Origin: Gp6-AA40 sp963742105
GTDB taxonomy: Bacteria; Acidobacteriota; Vicinamibacteria; Vicinamibacterales; UBA2999
Direction of reading: 5' to 3'
Assembly (NCBI GenBank): GCA_963742105.1
Contig: CAVUKN010000007.1
Coordinates: forward strand, 1,364,001-1,428,000
DNA: 64,000 bases
This document shows, one piece after another, positions 55,083 to 64,000 of this stretch. Both the position numbers and the translations under genes were made by a program. Position 1 is the stretch's first letter. Each line of letters begins with the position of its first letter. The notes beneath the pieces were generated by a model. That model was not told the DNA's origin. It made no database searches and saw only the letters and a list, made by a program, of their open reading frames with translations.

Positions 55083-56935
55083 ACCGATAGCGGACGGGAC
55101 TGTGCCATCGCCCACGCCAGGGTCACGACAGGATTCCACAGCTCATGACCGACGACCGCTTCCCGCCGACTGAGATCGTGCAGTCGCCGAAGGTAGGCGT
55201 AATTGAATACCGGGAAGTGCCGCTCGCCCCAGTCGAGCGCATCGACGACGAGCGGGTTCCAGGTCGTCGCCAGGTTCGACTCGACCGGCACGTTGAATCC
55301 ATGTTTCGGGCGATCCCAAACCGCACGCGGCAGGAGCCGTCGGGCCAGGTTGCGCAGCAGCGCCTTGAGCTCGCCCTCGAGAATTTTGCGTTTCGCCGGC
55401 AGCGGCAGAATGCGATCGAGCACGGTTTCGTCCAGGTACGGAACCCGGACCTCGAGCGACGCCAGCATGCTCGCCCGATCGGTCTTCACCAGGCAGTTCT
55501 CGCTGAGGTACGTCTCGAGGTCGACACGCATCAGCACGTCGGAATCGACGCGGCCGCCATACTTCGCGCTGTGGCGTTCCCACGGCTCGAAGAACTCGTC
55601 GATGCTTGCGGACTCGATGAATCCCGGCGACAGCACCTGGGTCAGGTCCTTCCGGAACACTGGAAAATCACCGTAGCGCGACCACGCGTACCGCAGCCGT
55701 TGCGATCCGCTCAGTGTCCGCTCGTAGAGCGAGCCGATGCCGCGGGGACGCCAGGGGAGGGCGCGCAGCGATCCATCCACGAGCGCCGACAACGCCGCCG
55801 GCGCTCCGCCCTGCGTCGCCGCGATGTACTTGTGATAGCCGCCGAACACTTCGTCGGCGCCGTCGCCGCCCAGCGCGACCTTGACGTGCTGACGGGTCTG
55901 TCGTGACAGCGAGTACAGGGGTACCAGCGCGGAATCGCAGAATGGTTCGTCGAGTGCGCCCAGGAGTTCGCGAACAGCGTCCGCGGTCAGCTGTTCGGCG
56001 GGTATGCAGACGTGCTCGGTCCCGAATTCTGCGGCGACCTGGCTGGCGATCGACGATTCGTCATAGCCGCTCTGCGCGAATGCCACCGAGTAGGTTCTGA
56101 CCGGACGTGAACTGTGGCGGGCCATGAACGCGACGAGCAGCGATGAATCGATCCCGCCGGACAGGAACACGCCAATCGGCACGTCGCTGACCATCTGTCT
56201 CGACACCGCACGATCGAGCAGGACCTCGAGTTCGTCTTCCTCCGGCGTCGCCAGGTTATCGTCGGCGGGAGGAGCACTCCAGTAGCGGCCCTGCTGCGGT
56301 TCCGTATCGCCGCTGCGCCACTCGAGCCAACTGCCCGGCTCGAGCTTCCGGACGCCCTTGCGAATCGTGCGTGGCGCTGGAATGTAGTCGAACGTGAGAA
56401 GGTCCCGCACCGCCACCGCGTCGATGCCGGAGAACGCATCGACGAGGCTGAATGGCTCGAGGGTCGACGCGATCAGCAGCGTGCCCTGATGCGTCCCCCA
56501 GCACAGCGGCTTGATCCCGAGCCGATCACGCGCAATCAGCGCGAGCCTGGCACTGCGATCCCAGATCGCAAACGCGAACATTCCGTTCAGCCGGTCGAGC
56601 ACCCCTCGTCCCCAGAAGCGATAGCCTTCGAGGATCACCTCCGTGTCGGAGTGCGTCTGGAATTCCGCGCCAAGCGCCAGGAGTTCGGCGCGAAGCTCAC
56701 GGTAGTTGTAAATCTCTCCGTTGAACGAGATTACATACCGGCCATCGCCGCTGTGCATCGGTTGCTGCCCGGTGGCGAGGTCGATGATGGCCAGGCGACG
56801 GTGTCCGAGGTAGGCGTGCCGGTCGTGCCACTCACCGCAAGCGTCAGGACCGCGGTGGCGGATCAGATCGAGCCCGCTACGGACTGCCTGCTGCGTCGCC
56901 TCGGGCGCGCCGAACATCGCAATCACGCCGCACAC
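55079..56935 (-). CDS. Asparagine synthetase-type amidotransferase 2
   Basis: An intact 618-residue AsnB-type enzyme. The GTG at 56935 places the nucleophile Cys at position 2 (VCGVIAMFG), as required for the N-terminal amidotransferase. LDLIRHRGPDACGEW and ISFNGEIYNYRELR are glutaminase motifs; VFLSGGIDSSLLVAFMARHS and GGDGADEVFGGYHKY form the ATP site; YLDETVLDRILPLPAKRKIL is C-terminal. Related in layout to exosortase/EPS-locus amidotransferases; true asparagine synthesis is equally possible. Paralogue of the gene at 42969. Confidence 0.92.
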   Translation of the reverse strand: MCGVIAMFGAPEATQQAVRSGLDLIRHRGPDACGEWHDRHAYLGHRRLAIIDLATGQQPMHSGDGRYVISFNGEIYNYRELRAELLALGAEFQTHSDTEVILEGYRFWGRGVLDRLNGMFAFAIWDRSARLALIARDRLGIKPLCWGTHQGTLLIASTLEPFSLVDAFSGIDAVAVRDLLTFDYIPAPRTIRKGVRKLEPGSWLEWRSGDTEPQQGRYWSAPPADDNLATPEEDELEVLLDRAVSRQMVSDVPIGVFLSGGIDSSLLVAFMARHSSRPVRTYSVAFAQSGYDESSIASQVAAEFGTEHVCIPAEQLTADAVRELLGALDEPFCDSALVPLYSLSRQTRQHVKVALGGDGADEVFGGYHKYIAATQGGAPAALSALVDGSLRALPWRPRGIGSLYERTLSGSQRLRYAWSRYGDFPVFRKDLTQVLSPGFIESASIDEFFEPWERHSAKYGGRVDSDVLMRVDLETYLSENCLVKTDRASMLASLEVRVPYLDETVLDRILPLPAKRKILEGELKALLRNLARRLLPRAVWDRPKHGFNVPVESNLATTWNPLVVDALDWGERHFPVFNYAYLRRLHDLSRREAVVGHELWNPVVTLAWAMAQSRPLSV

Positions 56936-56954
56936 AGTGATGTCCTCCGCACCT

Positions 56955-57845
56955 TCACCTTGCCTCAGGCATCCGGGACGCCCCCGCGAACTTCGTCGTC
57001 GCGGCAGAAACGGCAGGAGCTGGAGCCGGATCGCACACGACGTCGCCGACAGAGCGCCACGAGACACGTGGGTCGGTCCGGGCTCGTTCGATCAGACGCA
57101 TCAGCTGCTCCCGCACGGTCGGCTCACCCGGCAGCGCACTGGCGACGTCCAGTTCCCAATAGTGAGTGGCTGCGCAGAACGCGCCCCCGACGGTGAGGGC
57201 GGCGTCGAAGCTGGCAGCGTTGGTCGCCGTCTGCGACAGCGGCGTCAGTGGATTTCCTGCGATTTCGCGGTGGTCTCCAAGGTCGAGCACCCACGGTACC
57301 CCGGCGCCACCCGATCGCCGCCAGCGCCGAAGCTCTCGCCAGACCTGCCAGGACTTCGGCGACCAGGGCGACCATCCCGTCCGCATGCCCGCGACCCCGC
57401 CGAGGTGCAGGTGCTCCTGCGCAATCGCCTGCAAGCCAGCTCGATTGATCGCGTTGTGCGGCGGCACAAACATACGGACCGGCACCTGGAGCAGATCCTC
57501 CAGGTACTTGCGACCATCCGCCACCCGGCGGGCGAGATCACTTCCTCCGGCGAACTCGAACCGGCGATCGGGTTCGTCGTGGTTGAAGCCATGCAGCATG
57601 ATTTCGTATCGACCGCGGCCCGCCTCTGCTCGAAGGTAATCGACCACGGTCGCGTTGTCGTGCAGCGGATGCACCGACCAGCGGCGCCGGTAGCGTTCCG
57701 GCACGCCTTTGCTCGTTCCCGCGCGATGGAAGGGCACGACCGCCAGCGACACCGGTCCCCACTTCGTGATCTCGCCGTAGGCATGCTCGAGATCCTCCGG
57801 CGTCGTGAAGAAGCTGGTGTCGTCGTCGCGAATGCAGAACTGCAC
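56955..57845 (-). CDS. Polysaccharide deacetylase-like protein (DUF2334 type)
   Basis: A 296-residue protein. The N terminus MQFCIRDDDTSFF has the aspartates that correspond to the NodB metal site, and EIMLHGFNHDEPDRRFEF the His-x3-His pair; FVPPHNAINRAGLQAI resembles the following motif. It fits the DUF2334/NodB-like superfamily. The probable reaction is N-deacetylation of a sugar, but this subgroup is uncharacterised. Confidence 0.78.
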   Translation of the reverse strand: MQFCIRDDDTSFFTTPEDLEHAYGEITKWGPVSLAVVPFHRAGTSKGVPERYRRRWSVHPLHDNATVVDYLRAEAGRGRYEIMLHGFNHDEPDRRFEFAGGSDLARRVADGRKYLEDLLQVPVRMFVPPHNAINRAGLQAIAQEHLHLGGVAGMRTGWSPWSPKSWQVWRELRRWRRSGGAGVPWVLDLGDHREIAGNPLTPLSQTATNAASFDAALTVGGAFCAATHYWELDVASALPGEPTVREQLMRLIERARTDPRVSWRSVGDVVCDPAPAPAVSAATTKFAGASRMPEAR

Positions 57846-57883
57846 TGCTGTCCTTCTCTGGCTCGGTTATGAGCGGACGGGCC

Positions 57884-59320
57884 TCAGACCCACCCTGATG
57901 CGGCGAATTCCTGGCGCAGGCTCGGCGCCACCTCGTTCACCCCGGGCACGAATGGCGCTTCGGACGGACGGCCTTCGAGGGCTCGTACCAGTGCGGCGGT
58001 CTGCGCCCGACCGGAGTAGCGCTCGCAGCATGACCGATCCGGCACAAGCGCATTCAAGGTCCCGTCCTGCCACCGCGCGAACGTGAGTTCCAGAACCGCC
58101 TCGATCTGCCCGATTGAGCGAGCTTCGGCAATCGTCGACACACCGACATCGCGAAGAATTCGTTCTGCCACTCCGTGCGGAAGGACCCCCAGAATGGGCT
58201 TGCCCGCCTTCAGATATCCAAACAGCTTTGCGCCGGCCAGCAGCTCGTATCCCTTTTGTGACGGTCGCCGCTCGAGCATCAACAACGCGTCGGCGTGTCG
58301 CTGGAGCGCGGTGACCGCCGCATGTGAAAGCGGCGGCCGAACCGACACGACGTCGTCGAGTCCCAGCTGAGTGACACGTGCCACGATCGATGGATCCTGT
58401 TCCCCGATGAACTGAATGGACGTCTGGTCCCGCCGCCGCGGGTCGCGCCGCACAAAGGCCGCAACCGCTTCGAGGAACGCGTCGTAGTCGTAGTCGGCAA
58501 GAGTGCCGGTGTACAGCACTGTGAATTTCTTGGTGTCTGGCGCCGCGAACGGTTCGACCTCGCCATCGAATCCGTTGGGAATGACGTGGATCCGCGATGG
58601 GTCCAGCACGTCGCGATACATACGCCAGAAGCATTCGGCCTCAGCCGCGTAGAAGAACACCACGGCGGAGGCGTGTTTCAAGAGAGAGCGCAGCAGTCGC
58701 CGATCCAGCCGCTGCGCCCACCAGGGACGCTTCGCTTCGAACGGGCTCGGGACAATCGTCCAGGACGTGCGGAAATCCAGCACGTACGGAATGCCTGTCC
58801 GCCGCGACACTTCGCGAGCTGCAACGAACGCGGAAAACGGCGGACCGGTAACCCACAGGACGTCCGGCCGCTGGCGGCCACATGCGGCCGTTGCGGCATC
58901 GGCCGCGCGTCGAGCCCACGGACGCTGCATGTCCGGGTGGTACCAACAGCTTTCGGCGCGGCGCACGAGTTCGCGAAGACGGGCACGGAACGCCGAACCC
59001 TCAGGGGTTGGAGACAACGGCGAGGGCGTCTGGCGCGGGTCCGTGTTTGCAGTCACGTTCGCGTCGCTCTGCCGCGCCCGATCCGCGCGCCTTCGCTGAA
59101 TGCCCTGCCAGAGGTCCTCACCCTTCACCCGGATGATCTCGACGTCCGGTGGCACCAGGCCAAGGAGTTCCGGGTCATGCCGTTCGCGCGGGCCGTCTCC
59201 AGCAATGACCCTGGCGGACCAGCCATATGCCGGCAGATTGCGGACGAATCGCAACGGCCGGTACACCGCTGCGTTTCCCTCGGGCGGGAACCAATAGGCC
59301 AGCATCAGGACGGACTTCAT
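57884..59320 (-). CDS. GT4 glycosyltransferase
   Basis: A 478-residue GT4 enzyme. VLMLAYWFPPEGNAAVYRPL starts the fold, so the ATG at 59320 is preferred over 59359. A polar, charged insertion (about residues 75-115, rich in Arg, Thr and Pro) separates the first strands and is poorly conserved. KFTVLYTGTLADYDYDAFLE begins the donor domain; GAKLFGYLKAGKPILGVLP replaces the usual EX7E motif, as in the subgroup of TuaC/WbuB-like proteins. Confidence 0.83.
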   Translation of the reverse strand: MKSVLMLAYWFPPEGNAAVYRPLRFVRNLPAYGWSARVIAGDGPRERHDPELLGLVPPDVEIIRVKGEDLWQGIQRRRADRARQSDANVTANTDPRQTPSPLSPTPEGSAFRARLRELVRRAESCWYHPDMQRPWARRAADAATAACGRQRPDVLWVTGPPFSAFVAAREVSRRTGIPYVLDFRTSWTIVPSPFEAKRPWWAQRLDRRLLRSLLKHASAVVFFYAAEAECFWRMYRDVLDPSRIHVIPNGFDGEVEPFAAPDTKKFTVLYTGTLADYDYDAFLEAVAAFVRRDPRRRDQTSIQFIGEQDPSIVARVTQLGLDDVVSVRPPLSHAAVTALQRHADALLMLERRPSQKGYELLAGAKLFGYLKAGKPILGVLPHGVAERILRDVGVSTIAEARSIGQIEAVLELTFARWQDGTLNALVPDRSCCERYSGRAQTAALVRALEGRPSEAPFVPGVNEVAPSLRQEFAASGWV

Positions 59321-59368
59321 TGCGTTTTCAGCGGATGCCACAGGCGATCCACCCATCACCGCAACCTG

Positions 59369-60502
59369 TCACCCGACGGGAACGCCGTTCTGCTGGCGAA
59401 CGACGTCGAATCGGCGCGCCACGTCTTCACGCGTGTGCTTCGACGTCAGCGACTGCTGGTGATAACGATAGTAGTAGAGCGGATCCAGAATCCGCTGCAT
59501 GGGAAACCGCTTCGAGATGCGAACCCAGTAGTCGTAATCCTCGACCAGGGTGGCCCCGGAATCATATTCACCAATCGACTCATACACCTGGCGGGTATAC
59601 ATGAAGCAGCCGCCGACCACGTTCTGGCGCATCAGTTCCGAGGGCGGCAGCGCCCGCTGCATCTGTGAACGCGCGTCGCCGATTTCGTCGACGATGAACA
59701 TCGAGGCGTACACGAACCCGAGCTGCGGATTGCGCTGCAAGGCACGCGTGAGGCGCTCTATCGCAGACGGCACGTAGTAGTTGTCGTCGGACGTCCAGGT
59801 GAGATAGCTGCCGGTGGCGTGAAGAAACCCGGTATTCAACGCCGCCGGCAGACCGCGATTGCGCTCGTGCCGGATGTACCGCACTCGCGAATCTCCGCAC
59901 GAGTCGACAATCGCCCGGATGTCCTCCCGCGAGCCATCGTCGACGACGATCACTTCGAGCGTGGGATACGTTTGCTCGAGACAGCTGACGATCGACTGCT
60001 TCAGGTAGCGCGAGCCATTGTGGGTCGGCAGTACGATGCTGACGAGCGCAGAGTGATCAACTGGCCCCAGGGTCAACGGACGCGCCGATCGTGATGGCGT
60101 GCCCCCGGTCACATGCACCGGCGCCGCGACCACCTTCTCCACCAGCGACTTCAGCTGGTCGCCCCAGGCGACGTCGAGAAGGACCACATCGGGATCGCAC
60201 GCGGCAATCGCTTCGGCGATGCTCGAACCGGCGACGTCCAGTGCCCACCGCACGGCGGCACGCGGCGCGAGATGCGCGCCCGCCAATCGAAAGGCGACGT
60301 TGGCCACCCGCACCGCACGTGAATGTTCGTCACAGTGCGGTTGAAAGGCCCGCGTGCCATCGGCCAGCGGCTGCGTCTGCCGCAGCCCGACGAACCAGAA
60401 TTCGTCAATCGCCCGGCCGGTGATCTTTCGGAGATCTTGCGCCCACTGCGGCTGGCGCACCGGAACAGCCGCGAGATCGCCGGTGAAAATGCAGGCTCGC
60501 AC
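59369..60502 (-). CDS. GT2 glycosyltransferase with N-terminal extra domain
   Basis: A 377-residue protein. Residues 150-377 form the GT2 domain: VSIVLPTHNGSRYLKQSIVS, EVIVVDDGSRED, LTWTSDDNYYVPSAIERL (DXD-like) and LVEDYDYWVRISKRFPM. The N-terminal 145 residues contain CDPDVVLLDVAWGDQLKSLV and resemble the GT-B half of a glycosyltransferase without its donor site; it may be a remnant or an acceptor-binding domain. Confidence 0.84.
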   Translation of the reverse strand: MRACIFTGDLAAVPVRQPQWAQDLRKITGRAIDEFWFVGLRQTQPLADGTRAFQPHCDEHSRAVRVANVAFRLAGAHLAPRAAVRWALDVAGSSIAEAIAACDPDVVLLDVAWGDQLKSLVEKVVAAPVHVTGGTPSRSARPLTLGPVDHSALVSIVLPTHNGSRYLKQSIVSCLEQTYPTLEVIVVDDGSREDIRAIVDSCGDSRVRYIRHERNRGLPAALNTGFLHATGSYLTWTSDDNYYVPSAIERLTRALQRNPQLGFVYASMFIVDEIGDARSQMQRALPPSELMRQNVVGGCFMYTRQVYESIGEYDSGATLVEDYDYWVRISKRFPMQRILDPLYYYRYHQQSLTSKHTREDVARRFDVVRQQNGVPVG

Positions 60503-60511
60503 GGTCGCAGG

Positions 60512-61512
60512 CTAGATGGGACGGGGCCCGTTGCCCTGTCGGCGGGAGAGCAGTTCAGCGTCGATGAAGAACTTGACCGCCCAGCTGATCTCTTCCTTCG
60601 TGAAGTAGATCGCGCCCTTGCCGTAACTGCCGAAGAATCCGCCGCTGCGGTGCTGCATCCGTTCGAGATACGTCAGCGCCTTCTGCGCCGGCTCCGGCAC
60701 GCCGAGCTTGAACCACGCAATCGCGAGCTGCGCCATGCCGGTCGAACAGACCCATGTCGCACCGGGATACGCCGGAATGCTGCCGTCAGGCAAGCTGAAT
60801 CGCCTCGGCCTGGGCGAGCCCCTTTGCCGCCAGTTCGGTCTCGCCACAGTCGACCAGCGCTTCCATCATGTAGCCGAACATGTGCGTGAACGTGCCCGAC
60901 TCGGGTTTGAACGTCACGAGGTCCGGCTTGCCGCTTGAAGTACTCGAGGCTGCGTGCCGCCGCGTCGATGATACCGCGGCTCACCGAGCCGGCGGCCGGC
61001 GTCGAACGAGCGGCGGCAGCACGTACAGATTGCAGTAGTCGGTGAGGACACTGCCGTCCGTGCAGCTTCCACATCTCGAGCGACTTGCTGGTGACCCGGC
61101 CGTCGCGAGCGATCTTCTTCGCCACGTAGTCGCACGCGCGGCGGAGATTCGGTTCGAGCTGGGGCACGACGATCGAGCACCGCCAGGAAACCCCGCACGA
61201 CCTGCGCGGTGTCGAACGTGTACGGCACGTCGTCGGGCGCGGCCAGCGATCCATCCGGACGCTGCACGGACGCTTCCCACAGCGCCAGTTCGATCGCGAG
61301 TTCCTTCTCCCCGGCATTCATCAGCGTCGGAATGAGGTAGCCCGTCACTTCCTGCGTGGCGGTCGTCGATTCGGTGATGGACCAGAATGCCGCCGCCGGG
61401 CGCGCGATTCTGCCGCACCCACTCGAGACGCCCGCCGGACCGGTGATGAGGCGTCGCCTGCCGATTGGCTCACGCCGGCTGACCGATCACCGCTGCTGCT
61501 GACCACACTCAT
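60512..61512 (-). CDS. Alpha/alpha-toroid (prenyltransferase/terpenoid-cyclase-like) protein, frameshifted
   Basis: At least five frame changes are needed from the ATG at 61512. Readable pieces in order: LEWVRQNRAPGGGILVHHRI, TGYLIPTLMNAGEKELAIEL, ASVQRPDGSLAAPDDVPYTF, DTAQVVRGFLAVLDR, VTSKSLEMWKLH, DGSVLTDYCNLYVLPP, AYPGATWVCSTGMAQLAIAW, LTYLERMQHRSGGFFGSYGK. Repeated paired helices with QRxDGS/SGGF-like turns indicate an alpha/alpha toroid, found in terpenoid cyclases and in some polysaccharide lyases; which is unclear. The start is three bases after the Gfo/Idh stop. Error-driven indels are more likely than decay. Confidence 0.65.
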
Positions 61513-61515
61513 CTG

Positions 61516-62620
61516 TCACCCCTGCAAGGCATAAGAAGCTGATTCAGCCAGGTCGACCCGCCGTCCGAGTCGAACCGACTCATACGCCGCTTCGATGACA
61601 CGTTGAGAGGCGATGCCTTCGCCGTTGCCCAGGCCCAGCGGGTTCTCCCCGCGAATCGCCGTCGACGAAGTAATCGATCTGCCGCGCGAACGCACCTTTG
61701 ACATCCCGCTGATTGAGGTCGCGCTTCCACTCGCTCCAGGTCTTGAACCGGTAGGAGATTCCCTCGCCGTCGAGCGAGGCCGACCCGTCCTCGCCGTAGA
61801 TTTCCAGATAGGAGCGCGCCGGCATCCGCACCGACCAGCTCAGGTCGCTCGTCCCGACCGCTCCGCCCACCGGCAACGAGATCGACCTTGGCGGTGTCTT
61901 CGACCTCGAGGTGCTGCACGCTCGACGTCTGGGCGGCGATACTCGTGACTTCACCGAACAGGTATCGGATCAGGTCGAACGCGTGCGGGCCGTTGTCCAT
62001 GATGATGCCGCCGCCGGACAGCGCCTTCTGCGGCGTACCACTGGCTGCGTCATGTCGATGTAGCCGCCGAACATCAGACGGAAGCTGAGGATCGGCCCAA
62101 GGCTGCCGGCGTCGATCATCTGCTTGGCCCGGCGCACTTCGTCGTGGAAGCGGAACTTGAACGCCGTGAACAGCAGCCGTTGCGCCCGCTTCGCGCGCGA
62201 GCGACATCTCCTCCGCCTGCGCTCACGGAGATCGCCAGCGGCTTTTCGCACAGCACGTGCACGCCAGCCTCGCAGCAGGTCGATGGTGATGTCCCGATGA
62301 CGTCGACGGCACGGTGCACAGACTCACACCGTCGAGCCGTTCATTGGCCAGCAGCTCCCGATGCGATGCGATAGGCGCGGCCGCCGCATTCGCGCGGCGA
62401 ACCGCTCGGCCCGATCGAGCGAGCGTGTCGACGAACCCGACGAGCTCCACGTCGGGATTGGCGCGATACGAATCCAGGTGCCAGCGTCCCATCTGTCCGC
62501 AGCCGACGATGCCGATGCGCACCTTCGGCGTCGCATTGCCGGCCCGGGTCCCGCGCTGGGACGGGTGGCCGCCGCGGCGATCGGCTGCGGTCGAGCCGGC
62601 GCCGCCGCACCCGTCGCCAC
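61516..62620 (-). CDS. Gfo/Idh/MocA oxidoreductase, frameshifted
   Basis: NAD-dependent sugar oxidoreductase. VRIGIVGCGQMGRWHLDSY is the Rossmann start, VELVGFVDT the second strand, AGVHVLCEKPLAIS the conserved EKP catalytic motif, AFKFRFHDEVRRAKQMIDAG the linker, GGIIMDNGPHAFDLIRYLFG the catalytic D-x3-H region, and YLEIYGEDGSASLDGEG the C-terminal sheet. These lie in three frames, so four or more indels are needed. The start is uncertain; the GTG at 62620 is a guess. It would oxidise or epimerise a nucleotide sugar, working with the aminotransferase next to it. Confidence 0.75.
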
Positions 62621-62639
62621 GCTCGCACGCGCCTGACAG

Positions 62640-63894
62640 CTTCGCGACGGCGCTGCTGGCGACGACCGACGCGACGCGTTCGACGTAATCGAGGCTCGCG
62701 ACTCTCGTCGAGCGGAATGCAGACCAGGTGCTGCAGGCTCCTCTTCGGCAATCGGACACAGGCCCTCGCGGTATTCGTAGGTGACGCCCGGGTTGGTCGT
62801 GAACGGCCACTCTGAATCGCCGTAGGTCTTCTTTGCGGTCAGCGATTCGGAGCAGAGGTAGATCGGCTTGCCGGTGTACCCGGCCGAGCACCCAGATCTT
62901 CTGCTCGATCATCTCCGCGGCGAGCGCCTCGGCCGACACGCCGTCGACGCGCATCGGATAGAGCCAGTAGGAGTGCTTCGCCCCCGGCGTGACGGGCGCC
63001 GGCTCGACGCCGTCGATGCCGCGACAGCAGGCCGTCAGCTGTCTCGCCGAGCTCACGCCGCTTCGCGACGACGCCTGGACTTTCTCGAGCTGCACCAGGC
63101 CGACGGCGCCGACCAGTTCCGTCATCCGGTAGTTGGGCGCGTGAAACAGATACGCCCGGGCTCCCCAGCCCTTGCGCGCGTACCCCTTGTCGGCGAACAA
63201 CTTCATCCGCTCGTAGTAGGCCGGAGTTCGAGGTGATCGTCATGCCACCGTCGCCGGTGGTCATGTGCTTCGACTGCTGGAAGCTGAAGCAGCCGATGTC
63301 GCCGATCGTGCCGACCAGCGCGCCCTTGTATTCGGTCCAGTGCGCCTGCGAGCAGTCTTCGATCAGCGGCAATTTGTGCCGCGCCGCGACGGCCGCCATC
63401 GCATCCATGTCGCACGGGTTGCCGAACAGATGCACGACGATGATCGCCCTGGTGCGCGGCGTGATGCGCTGCTCCACCGACGCCGGATCCATGTTGTAGG
63501 TGCGATCGATGTCGGCAAAGACGGGAATCGCGCCCTGGCTGATGATCGGAATGATCGTGCCCATGTCGGTGATCGGCGCCGTGATCACCTCGTCGCCGGG
63601 GTTCAGATCGAGCGCACCGAGCGCGATGTGAATGGCGGCCGTGCCCGACGTCGACGCCACGCCGTACGGAACGCCGTAGGCGAAGGCGAAACTTCCGTTC
63701 GAGATCGCGCACCATCTGACGCCGTCGATGCAGCAGAGGTTCTGCGTGAGCAGCGCTTCGCGAAGCTTCTTGAGTTCGCGGTAGTCGAATGGAGCGCGGC
63801 CTCCTGGCGATCCAGCCATCATCTGCTGGCACATCACGTCGAGAGCCGCTTGTCGAACCTGTGAACGCACGCGCCGTAAGGCGTCTTTAATCAT
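62640..63894 (-). CDS. DegT/DnrJ/EryC1-type sugar aminotransferase, frameshifted
   Basis: PLP-dependent sugar aminotransferase. From the ATG at 63894: GVASTSGTAAIHIALGALDL, EVITAPITDMGTIIPIISQG, HKLPLIEDCSQAHWTEYKGA and FSFQQSKHMTTGDGGM with the PLP lysine. After TITSN near 63225 one surplus base must be removed to read AYYERMKLFADKGYARKGWG and FHAPNYRMTELVGAVGLVQL; two more indels follow near 63045-63000. The QQSKxxT motif recalls StsC/AHBA-synthase-like members. The 3' limit is uncertain; the last recognisable block, DYVERVASVVASSAVAKLSG, ends near 62640. Confidence 0.8.
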
Positions 63895-63927
63895 GAGAAA
63901 AATCCGTGGAATCTGCTGCGTGGCCGG

Positions 63928-64000
63928 CTACCCGCCGACCAGCGACCTCAACGTGTTCTTGACCGGCTTCGGGAGGCCGCGCGCCGCCCTCCGCAACTGA
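63928..64000 (-). CDS. C-terminal end of an unidentified protein
   Basis: An open minus-strand frame entering from the right edge reads LRRAARGLPKPVKNTLRSLV-GG and stops at 63928. With 34 bases to the next ATG it looks like the tail of an upstream gene of the same operon. The visible 22 residues are too few to identify it. Confidence 0.45.
   Translation of the reverse strand, partial: QLRRAARGLPKPVKNTLRSLVGG

Overview
The window is high-GC bacterial DNA with dense, mostly minus-strand gene order and many ATGA/GTGA start-stop overlaps. An ECF sigma/anti-sigma pair, a SpoIVB-type S55 peptidase outside any sporulation context, a propeller-like secreted protein and numerous short interspersed repeats fit an Acidobacteriota-like organism (possibly Vicinamibacteria). 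That assignment is inference; no rRNA or tRNA gene was seen to anchor it.

Region 1 (1-13.3 kb). After the end of an acyl-CoA synthetase comes a large minus-strand aromatic amino-acid operon: leader peptide, aroDE, trpE, trpG, trpD, trpC, trpF, trpB, trpA, chorismate mutase, DAHP synthase, prephenate dehydrogenase, an SDR and a DUF952 protein. It holds the entry enzyme (DAHP synthase), two middle shikimate steps, the whole Trp branch and the Tyr/Phe branch point. In front of it I read a complete transcription attenuator: a TTGACA promoter, a 31-residue leader peptide with Tyr-Trp-Trp-Trp-Tyr plus three Phe, an 11-bp antiterminator pairing and a 12-15 bp terminator followed by a T-tract. Three enzymes (SDR, TyrA, TrpB) carry in-frame insertions built around a related palindromic sequence. 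Four gaps hold different short iterated repeats. Several genes (aroDE, trpE, trpG, trpD) need frameshift correction; the ones I resolved mostly need one surplus base removed, so assembly indels are likelier than decay.

Region 2 (13.3-27.4 kb). A secreted S55 peptidase and a propeller-like secreted protein on the plus strand; an ECF sigma factor and zinc-finger anti-sigma with a good autoregulatory ECF promoter; ArnT/GT39-like membrane proteins, a TPR protein, a polytopic membrane protein, and an orphan dppBC-type permease pair.

Region 3 (27.4-64 kb). A long surface-polysaccharide locus: many GT4 and GT2 glycosyltransferases, SAM methyltransferases, an O-antigen ligase-like protein, two polysaccharide-deacetylase-type proteins, two asparagine-synthetase-type amidotransferases, a PaaK/CapK-like adenylating enzyme, a CapA-type protein, two beta-helix secreted proteins, two GT39-like paralogues, and at the end a sugar aminotransferase and a Gfo/Idh oxidoreductase. 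It shows local duplication: a 1,410-bp-offset tandem duplication of GT2 plus partial methyltransferase with chimeric remnants, and paralogous pairs of GT39 proteins and beta-helix proteins. Frameshifts cluster again at 60.5-63.2 kb. The locus probably makes an acylated/amidated, methylated exopolysaccharide or capsule. No CRISPR array, IS element, tRNA or rRNA was recognised.
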